Shown here: positions 26,214-34,198 of the stretch, in pieces
How positions within the stretch are numbered: the first letter of the stretch is position 1
How the letters are laid out: each line of letters starts with the position of its first letter
NCBI RefSeq assembly: GCF_900110215.1
Contig: NZ_FOCX01000008.1
Coordinates: 62,001 to 126,000, forward strand
Length of the DNA stretch: 64,000 bases
Source: Halorientalis persicus
Lineage (GTDB): Archaea; Halobacteriota; Halobacteria; Halobacteriales; Haloarculaceae
Direction: 5' to 3'
Program-made: the position numbers and the translations under genes
The notes under the pieces: model-generated
Told to the model about the DNA's origin: nothing
Databases searched by the model: none
The model's input: the letters and a program-made list of their open reading frames with translations, nothing else

Positions 26214-27356
26214 ATGGATCTGAGTCTCACGCAGGAACAGCGCCAGATCAAGGAGATGGTCTCGGAGTTCGTGGACGAGGAGGTCGTGCCGCGAGCCGCC
26301 GAGATCGACAAGGAAGACGAGTTCCCCTGGGATCTGGTCGACGAACTCGCCGAACTCGGGCTGATGGGGATGCCGTTCCCCGAGGAGTACGGCGGAGCCG
26401 GCCTCGACTACCACGCCTACCCGATGGCCCTCGAGGAAATCTCACGGGGCTCGGGCGGTCTGGGCACCATCGTCGCGGCCCACATCTCGCTGGCGGGCAA
26501 CATGATCTACGAGTTCGGGTCGGACGAGCAAAAGGAGGAGTACCTGACGCCGCTGGCCGAGGGGCGTGACATCGGCGCGTTCGCCCTCTCGGAACCCGGC
26601 GCTGGCTCGGACGTGCCCGCCATGGAGACGACCGCCGAGAAAGACGGCGACGAGTACGTGATCAACGGCAACAAGCTCTGGATCTCCAACGGCTCCGTCG
26701 CCGACACCGTGACGGTGTTCGCCAAGACCGACCCCGACGCCGGCAACAAGGGCATCTCCTCGTTCATCGTCCGTCCCGAGGAAGACGGCGGCTTCATCGT
26801 CGAGGGGACGGAGGACAAACTCGGCGACAAGGGCTGTCCGACCGCCGAACTGCGCTTCGACGAGATGCACATTCCGGAGGACCGCCTCTTGCAGGAGGAG
26901 GGCGCGGGCTTCGTCCACGCACTGAAGACGCTCAACGGCGGGCGCATCACCATCGCCGCGCGCTCGGTCGGGATCGCACAGGCCGCCCTCGACGAGGCCG
27001 CCGAGTACGCCGGCGACCGCGAGCAGTTCGGCCAGGCCATCGGCGACTTCCAGGCCATCCAGCACAAACTCGCGGACATGGACACCAAGACCCGCGCGGC
27101 GCGCCTGCTGATGCACGACGCCGCCGACAAGAAGATCCGCGGCGAGAACTTCATCAAGGAGGCCGCCCAGGCCAAGCTCTACGCCTCCGAGGTCTCCCGT
27201 GAGGTCGCAAACGAGGGCATCCAGATCCACGGTGGCTACGGCTACACCAAGGACTTCCCGATGGAGCGGTTCTACCGCGACGCCAAGCTCAACGAGATCT
27301 ACGAGGGCACCAGCGAAGTCCTGCGCAATACCATCGGCCAGCAGATTCTGGAGTAA
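26214..27356 (+). CDS. Acyl-CoA dehydrogenase
   Basis: The 380-residue flavoenzyme has MDLSLTQEQRQIKEMV, the FAD/substrate motif ALSEPGAGSDV, KLWISNGSVADT, QIHGGYGYTKDFPMERFYRDA and IYEGTSEVLRN containing the catalytic Glu. It performs alpha,beta-dehydrogenation of acyl-CoA, passing electrons to ETF. Substrate chain length is not visible. It stands alone and is followed by an oligo-T terminator. Confidence 0.93.
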   Translation: MDLSLTQEQRQIKEMVSEFVDEEVVPRAAEIDKEDEFPWDLVDELAELGLMGMPFPEEYGGAGLDYHAYPMALEEISRGSGGLGTIVAAHISLAGNMIYEFGSDEQKEEYLTPLAEGRDIGAFALSEPGAGSDVPAMETTAEKDGDEYVINGNKLWISNGSVADTVTVFAKTDPDAGNKGISSFIVRPEEDGGFIVEGTEDKLGDKGCPTAELRFDEMHIPEDRLLQEEGAGFVHALKTLNGGRITIAARSVGIAQAALDEAAEYAGDREQFGQAIGDFQAIQHKLADMDTKTRAARLLMHDAADKKIRGENFIKEAAQAKLYASEVSREVANEGIQIHGGYGYTKDFPMERFYRDAKLNEIYEGTSEVLRNTIGQQILE

Positions 27357-27368
27357 CCGACCGGACTC

Positions 27369-27374
27369 TTTTTT
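27369..27374 (+). terminator. Oligo-T terminator after acyl-CoA dehydrogenase
   Basis: A run of six T, 13 bp after the stop codon. Archaeal RNA polymerase terminates at such T tracts without needing a hairpin. Confidence 0.5.
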
Positions 27375-27391
27375 GCCGGACTCGATAGGGT

Positions 27392-27412
27392 GTCATAGAA
27401 CGATTCTATGAC
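27392..27412. repeat. 21-bp inverted repeat
   Basis: GTCATAGAA and TTCTATGAC are perfect 9-bp arms around CGA. The repeat lies in an AT-rich gap between acyl-CoA dehydrogenase and a small membrane protein, 18 bp after the T tract. It may be an operator or part of a terminator. Confidence 0.5.
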
Positions 27413-27509
27413 TCTCTCGTTCCGGTGCATACAGAACATACGTTCCACCCGTTTCCGAACCAGAGAACCTGGGTGAATCCTATTATAACCGACGGGCGTT
27501 AGCCGACGC

Positions 27510-27725
27510 ATGAGCGAAATCTCGAAGGGTCGGCTGTTGGTATCCGGGGGTAGCCTGCTATTGGTATTTCAACTGATCGTGTTTCAGCGAGCGTTCGATA
27601 TCGTCGAAAATCCCGGCGTTACAGGCACACTCGAGGATGTTATCGGCGGTGGACTGTTGCTCATCGCCACGATCTGTATCGTTAGCGGAGCCTATCTGCG
27701 GTATCAGCGGTCTTCGGCCATGTAG
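27510..27725 (+). CDS. Small two-helix membrane protein
   Basis: The 71-residue protein has two hydrophobic helices (about 8-27 and 44-62) and a basic C-terminus. Its base composition is clearly lower in GC than neighbouring genes, which may indicate recent acquisition or weak codon selection. No recognised domain. Confidence 0.5.
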   Translation: MSEISKGRLLVSGGSLLLVFQLIVFQRAFDIVENPGVTGTLEDVIGGGLLLIATICIVSGAYLRYQRSSAM

Positions 27726-27838
27726 GAATTATCTGAGCGACTGAATGCTGGAACGCTGGTGTGACAACCGTTCTCTCAGACCCCGGAACTCGGACGTGAC
27801 CAGCCAGGCCCGGCACCAGTCGAATCTTCCGCTCCCCC

Positions 27839-27873
27839 ATTTAAATCGCGGATAATCGAAGGCACAGGCTTTG
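27839..27873 (+). promoter_or_regulatory. Promoter with motif shared with 29009-29045
   Basis: ATTTAAA is followed by a GC-rich block and then ATCGAAG, ACAG and TTTG in the same order as in the promoter of the paralogous gene at 29073. The TATA-to-ATG distance is about 64 bp here and about 63 bp there. Confidence 0.55.
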
Positions 27874-27902
27874 TGCTATCGAGTCACTTGTGATGAGTAC
27901 AC

Positions 27903-28229
27903 ATGACGGCAGCAGCTGACAACGTCGCCGACGGACGGGAGCTAGCCGAGTCCGACGGTGAACCGACAGTGCGCGAAGTGGTTGGGGAGGCAGTGGACAC
28001 AGCGCCGGTACAGATCGCCTACCGCGAGAACGTCGGGACGCTCGACGCGCCCGAAGAGCAGTGGCACCGCTACGAGACGGTGGCGGAACTGCCCGACCGG
28101 GCTTTCGACGGATGGGACGAACTGTACGTGTACACGGAGACCCACGTCTATCACTGGGTCGCCGGCGGATTCGCGCAGGGGCCCGAACGGATGCCCCGCG
28201 ACCCCGAGTCGCTGCCGGACGGAGCGTAA
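27903..28229 (+). CDS. Small haloarchaeal protein, paralogue of the 29073 gene
   Basis: The 108-residue acidic soluble protein ends with LPDRAFDGWDELYVYTETHVYHW and then PRDPESLPDG. The same core (LPD-AFD, Y-ETHVY-WV, LPRDP-S) appears in the gene at 29073. No membrane segment and no known domain. A similar promoter precedes both copies, and an HTH_10 regulator lies between them. I do not recognise the family's function. Confidence 0.7.
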   Translation: MTAAADNVADGRELAESDGEPTVREVVGEAVDTAPVQIAYRENVGTLDAPEEQWHRYETVAELPDRAFDGWDELYVYTETHVYHWVAGGFAQGPERMPRDPESLPDGA

Positions 28230-28320
28230 CCAGGCGTTCGGCATCGGACGGGAAGGGCCAGGGGACCGAACCGATACGTGAGCCGGAACGGTCAAACGTC
28301 CGAACCTGCTAGAGCGTGTA

Positions 28321-28986
28321 GTGTTCGTCATCGCCGAACTCGCGCTCTCCTCGCCGACACTGGTGCTGACGCCGACGATCGAGGCCAACCCGTCGGCGCG
28401 GGTCCGCATCCAGTTCCAGCCCGCGATGGACCCGGAGCGCCGGCGGTTTTTCGTCCTGGTCGAGGCCGAGGACTTCGACGCGTTCGACGACGCGCTGGGC
28501 GACGACTACACCGTCGCCGAACCGACCGTCGTGGCCGAACAGGACGGCGTCCGGATGTACCGCCTCGGGCTGTCGGAGGACGTCATCGCGGTGACGCCGA
28601 CGGTCACCGAACTCGGCGGGATGGTGTTGGAGATGCACAGCACCGGCGGCGTCTGGTTCGTCAAACTCCAGGTCCCCGACCGGGACGCGCTGGCCGCCTT
28701 CCGCGAGTTCTGCGTCGACAGCGGCATCGAGTACCGGCTCGAACGCCTCTACCGCACCGAACCCACCCGGAGTGACGACCACGGCCTGACCGACCAGCAG
28801 CGGCGGACGCTGCTGACGGCCGCTCGGGAGGGCTACTTCGACGTGCCCCGATCGATCAGCCAGGCCGAACTCGCCGCGGAACTGGGCGTCTCCGACTCGG
28901 CGGTCTCCCAGCGTGTTCGCCGCGCCGTCGCCGCGCTGATCGAGAGGGCGCTCTCCGTCGACGAACAGGTGGGGCGCCGAGCCTGA
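28321..28986 (+). CDS. HTH_10 (bacterio-opsin activator type) regulator
   Basis: The 221-residue protein starts with GTG and reads VFVIAELALSSPTLVLTPTIEA, the usual opening of this family. An N-terminal sensor-like domain (about 1-150) precedes the HTH_10 (about 155-210: LTDQQRRTLLTAAREGYFDVPR, then SQAELAAELGVSDSAVSQRVRRA). Members act as haloarchaeal transcription activators of, for example, anaerobic or redox genes. It lies between two paralogous small genes with matching promoters, which are candidate targets. Confidence 0.85.
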   Translation: MFVIAELALSSPTLVLTPTIEANPSARVRIQFQPAMDPERRRFFVLVEAEDFDAFDDALGDDYTVAEPTVVAEQDGVRMYRLGLSEDVIAVTPTVTELGGMVLEMHSTGGVWFVKLQVPDRDALAAFREFCVDSGIEYRLERLYRTEPTRSDDHGLTDQQRRTLLTAAREGYFDVPRSISQAELAAELGVSDSAVSQRVRRAVAALIERALSVDEQVGRRA

Positions 28987-29008
28987 GACCGGGGTGACCA
29001 GCCACCGG

Positions 29009-29045
29009 TATTTAAAACGTGGCATATCGAAGCCGACAGTTTGGG
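29009..29045 (+). promoter_or_regulatory. Promoter with motif shared with 27839-27873
   Basis: ATTTAAAACG followed by ATCGAAG, then ACAG and TTTG, in the same order and nearly the same spacing as the promoter of the paralogue at 27903. This implies a common activator and a leader of about 35 nt. Confidence 0.55.
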
Positions 29046-29072
29046 GCCGTGCAGTGCCAACCCCTGACAACG

Positions 29073-29423
29073 ATGCAGGAACCAGCCACCGCGACGACCG
29101 AGGGGGAGCCCCAGGAGTCGACACGCCCCGGCACAACGTCGGGGTCGACGATCCGCGAGCGAGTGGCGTCGGCGCTGTCCGACGAGCGGTTCGTCGCCGC
29201 CTTCCGCCGCCGAACGGAAGGATCGCCGTCGAATCCGGCGGTCAACCGGGAGCGGTTCGACGCGATCGATCGGCTCCCCGACGAGGCGTTCGACACCACG
29301 CCAGTGCGAACGGAACTCGTCGTCTACTCCGAGACCCACGTGTACCGCTGGGTGATGACTGCCGGGACCGTCGAGCGGACCCGGTTGCCTCGGGACCCGG
29401 ACAGTATGGCTCGCGAGCAGTGA
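29073..29423 (+). CDS. Small haloarchaeal protein, paralogue of the 27903 gene
   Basis: The 116-residue soluble protein has a Thr/Ser-rich N-terminus and a C-terminal half, LPDEAFDTTP to YSETHVYRWV and LPRDPDSM, that matches the 27903 product. The ATG at 29073 is chosen because it keeps the TATA-to-start spacing seen in the paralogue; a GTG at 29019 lies too close to the TATA box. Function unknown. Confidence 0.68.
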   Translation: MQEPATATTEGEPQESTRPGTTSGSTIRERVASALSDERFVAAFRRRTEGSPSNPAVNRERFDAIDRLPDEAFDTTPVRTELVVYSETHVYRWVMTAGTVERTRLPRDPDSMAREQ

Positions 29424-29424
29424 A

Positions 29425-29703
29425 CTACTCTAACTGGTCGGACAGCCACTCGTAGTGATTCTGGAGTCGCTTCTCGCCAGCGTCGGTCAGGGCGTACACG
29501 TCGCTCAGTCCCTCGGTGCGGGACTCGACGAACCCCTTGCGTTCGAGGTCTTCGAGCGAGCCGTAGAACTGCCGGGGCTCGATCCGGTCGTCGTAGTGGT
29601 CTTCGAGTCGCGTCTTGAGTGTCTGGGCGGGCAACTCGCCGTCCTCGGCCCCGCCGAGGAGGACACAGAGATCACGGCGGGTGCCGCTCTGGAGCCAGCG
29701 CAT
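29425..29703 (-). CDS. PadR-family transcriptional regulator
   Basis: The 92-residue winged helix reads RRDLCVLLGGAEDGELPAQT, RQFYGSLEDLERKGFVESR and VYALTDAGEKRLQNH, the PadR core. It is short, without the usual long C-terminal dimerisation helix pair. A TATA-like TTTTAAATG lies about 25-32 bp upstream on this strand. It ends one base from the stop of the 29073 gene. Confidence 0.82.
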   Translation of the reverse strand: MRWLQSGTRRDLCVLLGGAEDGELPAQTLKTRLEDHYDDRIEPRQFYGSLEDLERKGFVESRTEGLSDVYALTDAGEKRLQNHYEWLSDQLE

Positions 29704-29727
29704 ACTCGCAGGATGGGCGGCGGCGGT

Positions 29728-29735
29728 TTTTAAAT
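29728..29735 (-). promoter_or_regulatory. TATA-like box of the PadR-family gene
   Basis: On the minus strand CATTTAAAA lies about 25-32 bp before the ATG at 29703, fitting a leaderless transcript. Confidence 0.5.
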
Positions 29736-29828
29736 GCTGATTTTGGCGAGTGGTTCGGGCTGGCGTCGCCGACCGCTCGTCTCTCCGCGACCGACAGGTT
29801 CGACTGTCCCACGGCCCAATCCGAGGTA

Positions 29829-30110
29829 ATGCCAGACGCAGAGAGTGAGGTGACGGCGGAGGGAATCACCGCGCGCTACTACGAGACCGAGACCGAGCGC
29901 GTGCTCGCCTTCGAGCGCGACGGCGCGAGCGCTGCGGTCGCACAGAACGTCGAGGGGTACGCCATGCTGAAGGTGCGGCCGACGGCCGACGGCGACGAAC
30001 TGGAACGCTACTACGGGTTCGACATGGCGCTGGATCACGCCGCGGAGTTGCTGGGTGTCGCCCCCTCGACGCTCCCCATCCCCGACGCCGCGGCGGACAT
30101 GGGGATGTGA
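29829..30110 (+). CDS. Small conserved haloarchaeal protein
   Basis: The 93-residue acidic protein has an N-terminal beta-rich part (VTAEGITARYYETETERVL) and AMLKVRPTADGDELERYYG, ending with a helix. It resembles haloarchaeal DUF-type small soluble proteins of unknown role; the assignment is weak. Its stop lies one base from the stop of the convergent HTH_10 gene. Confidence 0.6.
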   Translation: MPDAESEVTAEGITARYYETETERVLAFERDGASAAVAQNVEGYAMLKVRPTADGDELERYYGFDMALDHAAELLGVAPSTLPIPDAAADMGM

Positions 30111-30111
30111 C

Positions 30112-30768
30112 TCAGGTATCGAGGACGGCGGCGACCAGTGCCGCTTCGGCCCGTCGGAGGAGGTCGTTGGCGGCGCTTGGCACGCAGTCGAGTTCCGCCG
30201 CGATCTCCTCGTAGCTGGTCGCCCGTGGCGACTGGTAGAAGCCGAGTTCGAAGGCGGTCCGTAGCGCCTCGCGCTGGCGGTCGGTGAGCTGTGCCAGCGG
30301 TCCGCTGTGGCCGGGTTCGTACTCGCCCAGCCAGTCGATGGTCAGGTCGAACTGGTCGCTGATGCGGGCGTGAGCCTGCTGGATATCCTCGGTCCGGCCC
30401 GCGATGGTGATGGTGACGCCTGATCCGGTCCACTCGTAGGGCCCGTCGACGAGTAGCGTGTACTCGTCGGCGATGTCGAGCAGGGTCCCCATGAGATCGC
30501 TGCGATCGGCGTGGACGAACACGTAGAGCCACTCCCCGTCCATCTCGACGAGTTCGTACTTCCGGACCGTCTCGTCGCCGGAGAGGGCCGTCTCCACGGT
30601 CGCCGCGTCGTCGGCCACGATACGATACAGCGCCGAGAGACTCCCGTCGTCCATCCACTCCAGGTTCAACACCGCGTCGCGGGTGACGCCCTCGGTCTCC
30701 GCGAGCGTGCTGTCGACGCCTGGGAACGCGCCGCCAGGTGGATCGAGCGTGACCTCCGTGACTTTCAT
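30112..30768 (-). CDS. HTH_10 (bacterio-opsin activator type) regulator
   Basis: The 218-residue protein starts MKVTEVTLDPPGGAFPG. A sensor-like domain (about 30-150) precedes the HTH_10 (about 155-215), with LTDRQREALRTAFELGFYQSPR and SYEEIAAELDCVPSAANDLL. It is the second such regulator within 3 kb. The ATG at 30768 is chosen because the longer frame includes an atypical basic N-terminus. It could control nearby anaerobic or copper-enzyme genes, but this is only inference. Confidence 0.85.
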   Translation of the reverse strand: MKVTEVTLDPPGGAFPGVDSTLAETEGVTRDAVLNLEWMDDGSLSALYRIVADDAATVETALSGDETVRKYELVEMDGEWLYVFVHADRSDLMGTLLDIADEYTLLVDGPYEWTGSGVTITIAGRTEDIQQAHARISDQFDLTIDWLGEYEPGHSGPLAQLTDRQREALRTAFELGFYQSPRATSYEEIAAELDCVPSAANDLLRRAEAALVAAVLDT

Positions 30769-30898
30769 ACTTCGCCGTGCTCCCTCCGTCCCATCGCCGG
30801 TTCCTGTACCCCCGTTCGCACGCCGGTTCGCGTCATCGTGCGACCCTCTACCGGCCAGCGACAAAAATCGGGGGGCTCTACCCGTGGACCTCCCTTCC

Positions 30899-30921
30899 GA
30901 ATTATAATTTGTTAAAAATAC
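30899..30921 (+). promoter_or_regulatory. AT-rich promoter region of the Tat beta-propeller gene
   Basis: GAATTATAATTTG followed by TTAAAAATAC are two overlapping TATA-like blocks in a GC-rich background. The gene starts at 31039, so a leader of about 95-110 nt is predicted, unusually long for this organism type. Confidence 0.45.
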
Positions 30922-30970
30922 CGCTCTATGTTCGTGGAAAATACCAATCGGTAGCTTCCGGTACGGATAG

Positions 30971-30991
30971 GTGCTGGCGAGTCGCCAGCAC
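30971..30991. repeat. Perfect inverted repeat in the leader of the beta-propeller gene
   Basis: GTGCTGGCGA and TCGCCAGCAC are perfect 10-bp arms around a single G. The repeat sits between the AT-rich promoter and the ATG at 31039. It may be a protein operator, since a one-base loop is unlikely as RNA without opening. Confidence 0.55.
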
Positions 30992-31038
30992 TCCGCACGC
31001 ACTGACGTGGGGTCGGTGGGTGCACGAGGGGGAACACC

Positions 31039-32337
31039 ATGGACGAGACCGACGAGACGACAGAACGAGGGGGCACAGCCAACCGGACGGACCGGGAACG
31101 AACCGAACGCGAGGCGTCACCGGCAGGCCACACGTCGCGCCGGCGCGTGATGGCGGGTTCCGGCGCGGCGCTGGCCACGGCGGCACTCGGCGGCGTTCCG
31201 ACGGCGGCCGCCCAGTCGGGCGATACCCGCCAGGTGCTCGTCGTCGGCTGTCAGGGCACGGGGACGATCACTCTGGCCGACGCCAAGACGTACGAGCACA
31301 TCGAGGACTTCGATTCCAGTCCCGGCGAGGACAGTCCACCGCTGACGGATCCGATCAAGAAAATCGCCAAGCCGATCATCGACAGCGTGGCCGGCCGGGC
31401 GAACGTCTGTGAACACGTCAACGTGAGCCCGGACGGCGAGACGCTGTACGTCTCCCGCGCGAACCTCGGCGACACTGTGGCTATCGACATGGCGACGCGC
31501 GAGATCGAGTGGCGGACGGAGATGCTGGGCTTTCGCTCCGATCACGCCAAGCTCACGCCCGACGGGGACTACCTCTACCAGGCCGACATCCTGGCCGACA
31601 AGGTCTGGCAGATCGACACGGACACGGGCGAGAAAGTCGACTGCTTCGAGGCCGAGGACTGGCCCCACGGGACCCACGTCCACGAGGATCGGATCATCAA
31701 CGGCTCGCTGGGCAGTATTCTCCTGCCCGACGAGATCGACGGCAACCACCGGCTGACCTTCGCCGACCGCGACACCCTGGAGGTGACCAAGACCATCGAG
31801 TTCGACGAGGGCGTCCGCCCGTTCGCGTTCGCCGACGACGACGAGACGGTGTACGTACAGATCTCCTACCTGCACGGCTTCCACGAGGTCGACGTATCCG
31901 CCGGCGAGATCCAGCGGACGAAGGACCTGCCGGTCAACGAGAACGTCCCCGAGTCGAAGGAGGACTACCCGCTCCAGTCGGCCCACCACGGGATCGAGGT
32001 CTCGCCCGACGAGCAGTACGTCTGTGCCGCGGGTACCACGGGCAACTACGTGGCCGTCGTCGACCGCGAGACCTTCGAGACCGTCGGCATCACCGACGTG
32101 GGGAAGTACCCCTACTGGGTCTCGAACGCGCCGGACGGGGAGCACGCCTTCGTCTCGGTCAAAAACGAGGCGAAGATCTCGGTGATCGAGTACGAGACCG
32201 CCGAGGAGGTCGCGACGATCCCGACCGGTGACTTCCCGATGGTCACACAGGTCGCCGACGTGCCCGAGGCCGCTCTCGGGACCGGCGAGGACGTCACCGA
32301 CCCGGACGACGGGCTGTTCGGTGGCCTGTTCGACTGA
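31039..32337 (+). CDS. Tat-exported YVTN-type beta-propeller protein
   Basis: The 432-residue protein has a charged N-terminus and a Tat motif SRRRVMAGSGAALAT near residues 33-47. At least five YVTN/NHL-like blades follow (VNVSPDGETLYVSRANLGD, LTPDGDYLYQADILADKV, VSPDEQYVCAAGTTGNYV, VSNAPDGEHAFVSVKNEA). It is probably secreted. Such propellers occur as binding proteins, lactonase-like enzymes or cofactor-handling proteins. No heme-binding motif is visible. Confidence 0.78.
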   Translation: MDETDETTERGGTANRTDRERTEREASPAGHTSRRRVMAGSGAALATAALGGVPTAAAQSGDTRQVLVVGCQGTGTITLADAKTYEHIEDFDSSPGEDSPPLTDPIKKIAKPIIDSVAGRANVCEHVNVSPDGETLYVSRANLGDTVAIDMATREIEWRTEMLGFRSDHAKLTPDGDYLYQADILADKVWQIDTDTGEKVDCFEAEDWPHGTHVHEDRIINGSLGSILLPDEIDGNHRLTFADRDTLEVTKTIEFDEGVRPFAFADDDETVYVQISYLHGFHEVDVSAGEIQRTKDLPVNENVPESKEDYPLQSAHHGIEVSPDEQYVCAAGTTGNYVAVVDRETFETVGITDVGKYPYWVSNAPDGEHAFVSVKNEAKISVIEYETAEEVATIPTGDFPMVTQVADVPEAALGTGEDVTDPDDGLFGGLFD

Positions 32338-32459
32338 CAGGTTTCGGACCAGTTCCGTCCCGTCTCGCGGCCGTTTTGGGCCGATTCCTGTCGACGGTCC
32401 TGTGCGAAAACTGGCCACACCGGCAGGCATAAATGCCGAACGACTCGTAAGCCGTTGTG

Positions 32460-33629
32460 ATGACTGACCCACGCGTAGCCGGCGTCGGCCTCACCCACTT
32501 CGGCAAGCACCCCGAGCGAACCGGGCGTGCGATGTTCGCCGAGGCGGGGCTGGCCGCGCTCGACGACGCCGGGATCGACCCGGACGACGTCGAGGCGCTC
32601 TTCTACGGCAACTTCATGGGCGAACTGGCCGAACACCAGGGCCACCAGGCACCGCTGATGGCCGAAGCCGTCGGACTCGACGCGCCGGCGACGCGGTACG
32701 AATCCGCCTGCGCGTCGAGCGGGGCGGCGATCCGGGACGCCGTGTTCCGCCTCCGGTCGGGCGAGGCCGACGTGGTGCTGGTCGGTGGCTCCGAGCGAAT
32801 GACCAACATCGGGACGGCCGCCGCCACCGACGCGCTCTCTATCGCCGCCGACGACCTCTACGAGGTCCGCGCCGGCATGACCTTCCCCGGCGCGTACGCC
32901 CTGATGGCCCGGGCCTACTTCGAGAAGTACGGTGGGTCGAAGGAAGACCTCGCCGAGATCGCGGTCAAGAACCACGAACACGCCCTCCCCAACGAGTACG
33001 CCCAGATGCAACAGGCGATCACTGCCGAGGACGCGCTGGACGCGCCGACCATCGCCGACCCGCTCGGGCTGTACGACTCCTGTCCGATCACCGACGGTGC
33101 GACCGCCGCCGTCCTCGTGAGCGAGGAGTACGCCGCCGAGAACGACCTCGATACTAGCGTCGCGGTCACCGGCACTGGCCAGGGCGGCGACAAGATGGCC
33201 CTGCACGACCGGCAGTACTTCGCACGCACGCCAGCGACCGAGGACGCCGCCGACGAGGCCTACGACGACGCCGGCATCGGTCCCGACGCGGTCGACTTCC
33301 TGGAAGTCCACGACTGTTTCACTATCGCCGAAGTCCTCGCCCTGGAAGGGCTGGGGCTGTACGAACCCGGCGAGGCCATCGGGGCCGCGACCCGGGGCGA
33401 GACCACCCGCGAGGGCGAGCTCCCCGTCAATCTCTCGGGTGGGCTGAAAGCCAAGGGCCACCCCGTCGGGGCGACGGGCGTCGCCCAGCTGATCTCCCTT
33501 ACGAAACTGCTGGAGGGTCGCCACCCCCGTGCCGAGGACGTCGAGGGTGCGACGACCGCCCTCGCTCACAACGCGGGTGGAACCGTCGCGAGTGCCACCG
33601 TCCACGTGCTCCAGGAGGTGGTCGAATGA
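32460..33629 (+). CDS. Thiolase family protein (acetyl-CoA C-acyltransferase-like)
   Basis: The 389-residue thiolase-fold protein has the nucleophile region YESACASSGAAIRDAV (Cys), HDCFTIAEVLALEGLGL, and KAKGHPVGATGVAQ with the catalytic His. It resembles the SCP-x/archaeal thiolase branch that partners with DUF35 zinc proteins. The next gene is such a DUF35 protein, 49 bp downstream. It makes or cleaves acetoacetyl-CoA-type thioesters. GTG at 32457 is a possible alternative start. A TATA-like CATAAATG lies about 25-32 bp upstream. Confidence 0.9.
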   Translation: MTDPRVAGVGLTHFGKHPERTGRAMFAEAGLAALDDAGIDPDDVEALFYGNFMGELAEHQGHQAPLMAEAVGLDAPATRYESACASSGAAIRDAVFRLRSGEADVVLVGGSERMTNIGTAAATDALSIAADDLYEVRAGMTFPGAYALMARAYFEKYGGSKEDLAEIAVKNHEHALPNEYAQMQQAITAEDALDAPTIADPLGLYDSCPITDGATAAVLVSEEYAAENDLDTSVAVTGTGQGGDKMALHDRQYFARTPATEDAADEAYDDAGIGPDAVDFLEVHDCFTIAEVLALEGLGLYEPGEAIGAATRGETTREGELPVNLSGGLKAKGHPVGATGVAQLISLTKLLEGRHPRAEDVEGATTALAHNAGGTVASATVHVLQEVVE

Positions 33630-33668
33630 ACGACACGTTCATTCGAGTACGCCAGAGCGAAGCTCTGG
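33622..33668 (+). promoter_or_regulatory. Two tandem stem-loops between thiolase and DUF35 genes
   Basis: Stem one: TCGAATGAAC (33622-33631) and GTTCATTCGA (33637-33646), 10 bp with a five-base loop, containing the thiolase stop codon. Stem two: CCAGAGC (33652-33658) and GCTCTGG (33662-33668) with loop GAA. Together they fill the intercistronic gap. They may set the ratio of the two proteins by processing or translation. The RNA role is inference. Confidence 0.55.
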
Positions 33669-33678
33669 AGGTGGAGCA

Positions 33679-34065
33679 ATGAGCGAGCAAGTTCGCGACG
33701 ACGGCTTCGACGACCTGCTCGACGCCATCGCCGACGGCGACGGGTACTACGTCGAGTGTGCGAACGGCCACGGGTCGCTCCCGCCGCGACTCGCCTGTCC
33801 GCAGTGTGGGTCACAGGACCTCTCGGAGGAACTTCTCCCCGACTCCGGCGAGATTCGCACGTACACGGTCGTCACCGTGCCGACGCCGCAGTTCGAGGAG
33901 GACGCTCCGTACGTCACCGCCGTCGTCGACTTCGGTCCGGTGTCGATCACTGGCCAGGTCCAGGGCGTCGACCCCGAGGACGTCGAGACCGGCCAGGTCG
34001 TCGGCATCGACGTGGGCGAGACCGTCACGCGTGACGAGCGACTGATCGTCTTCGAGCCGCGGTAA
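33679..34065 (+). CDS. DUF35 OB-fold zinc protein, partner of thiolase
   Basis: The 128-residue protein has a zinc ribbon with CANGHGSLPPRLACPQCGS (about 25-45) and a C-terminal OB fold (YTVVTVPTPQFEEDAPYVTAVVDF). In archaea DUF35 proteins form a complex with acetoacetyl-CoA thiolase (and HMG-CoA synthase) and help channel the intermediate. The ATG at 33679 follows the two stem-loops and sits just after GGAGG, a possible Shine-Dalgarno. Confidence 0.88.
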   Translation: MSEQVRDDGFDDLLDAIADGDGYYVECANGHGSLPPRLACPQCGSQDLSEELLPDSGEIRTYTVVTVPTPQFEEDAPYVTAVVDFGPVSITGQVQGVDPEDVETGQVVGIDVGETVTRDERLIVFEPR

Positions 34066-34198
34066 CTGGGTTCGCCGGGTCCCGCGGCGGACGGATCTGC
34101 TGCCGTGACCGCCGATCGGATCAGCAACGGCTGGGCCGTCGACACCGCGCCGCCGAGTCGTAATACACACACCGGTGCAGTGTGAACCGGGAAGAGAG

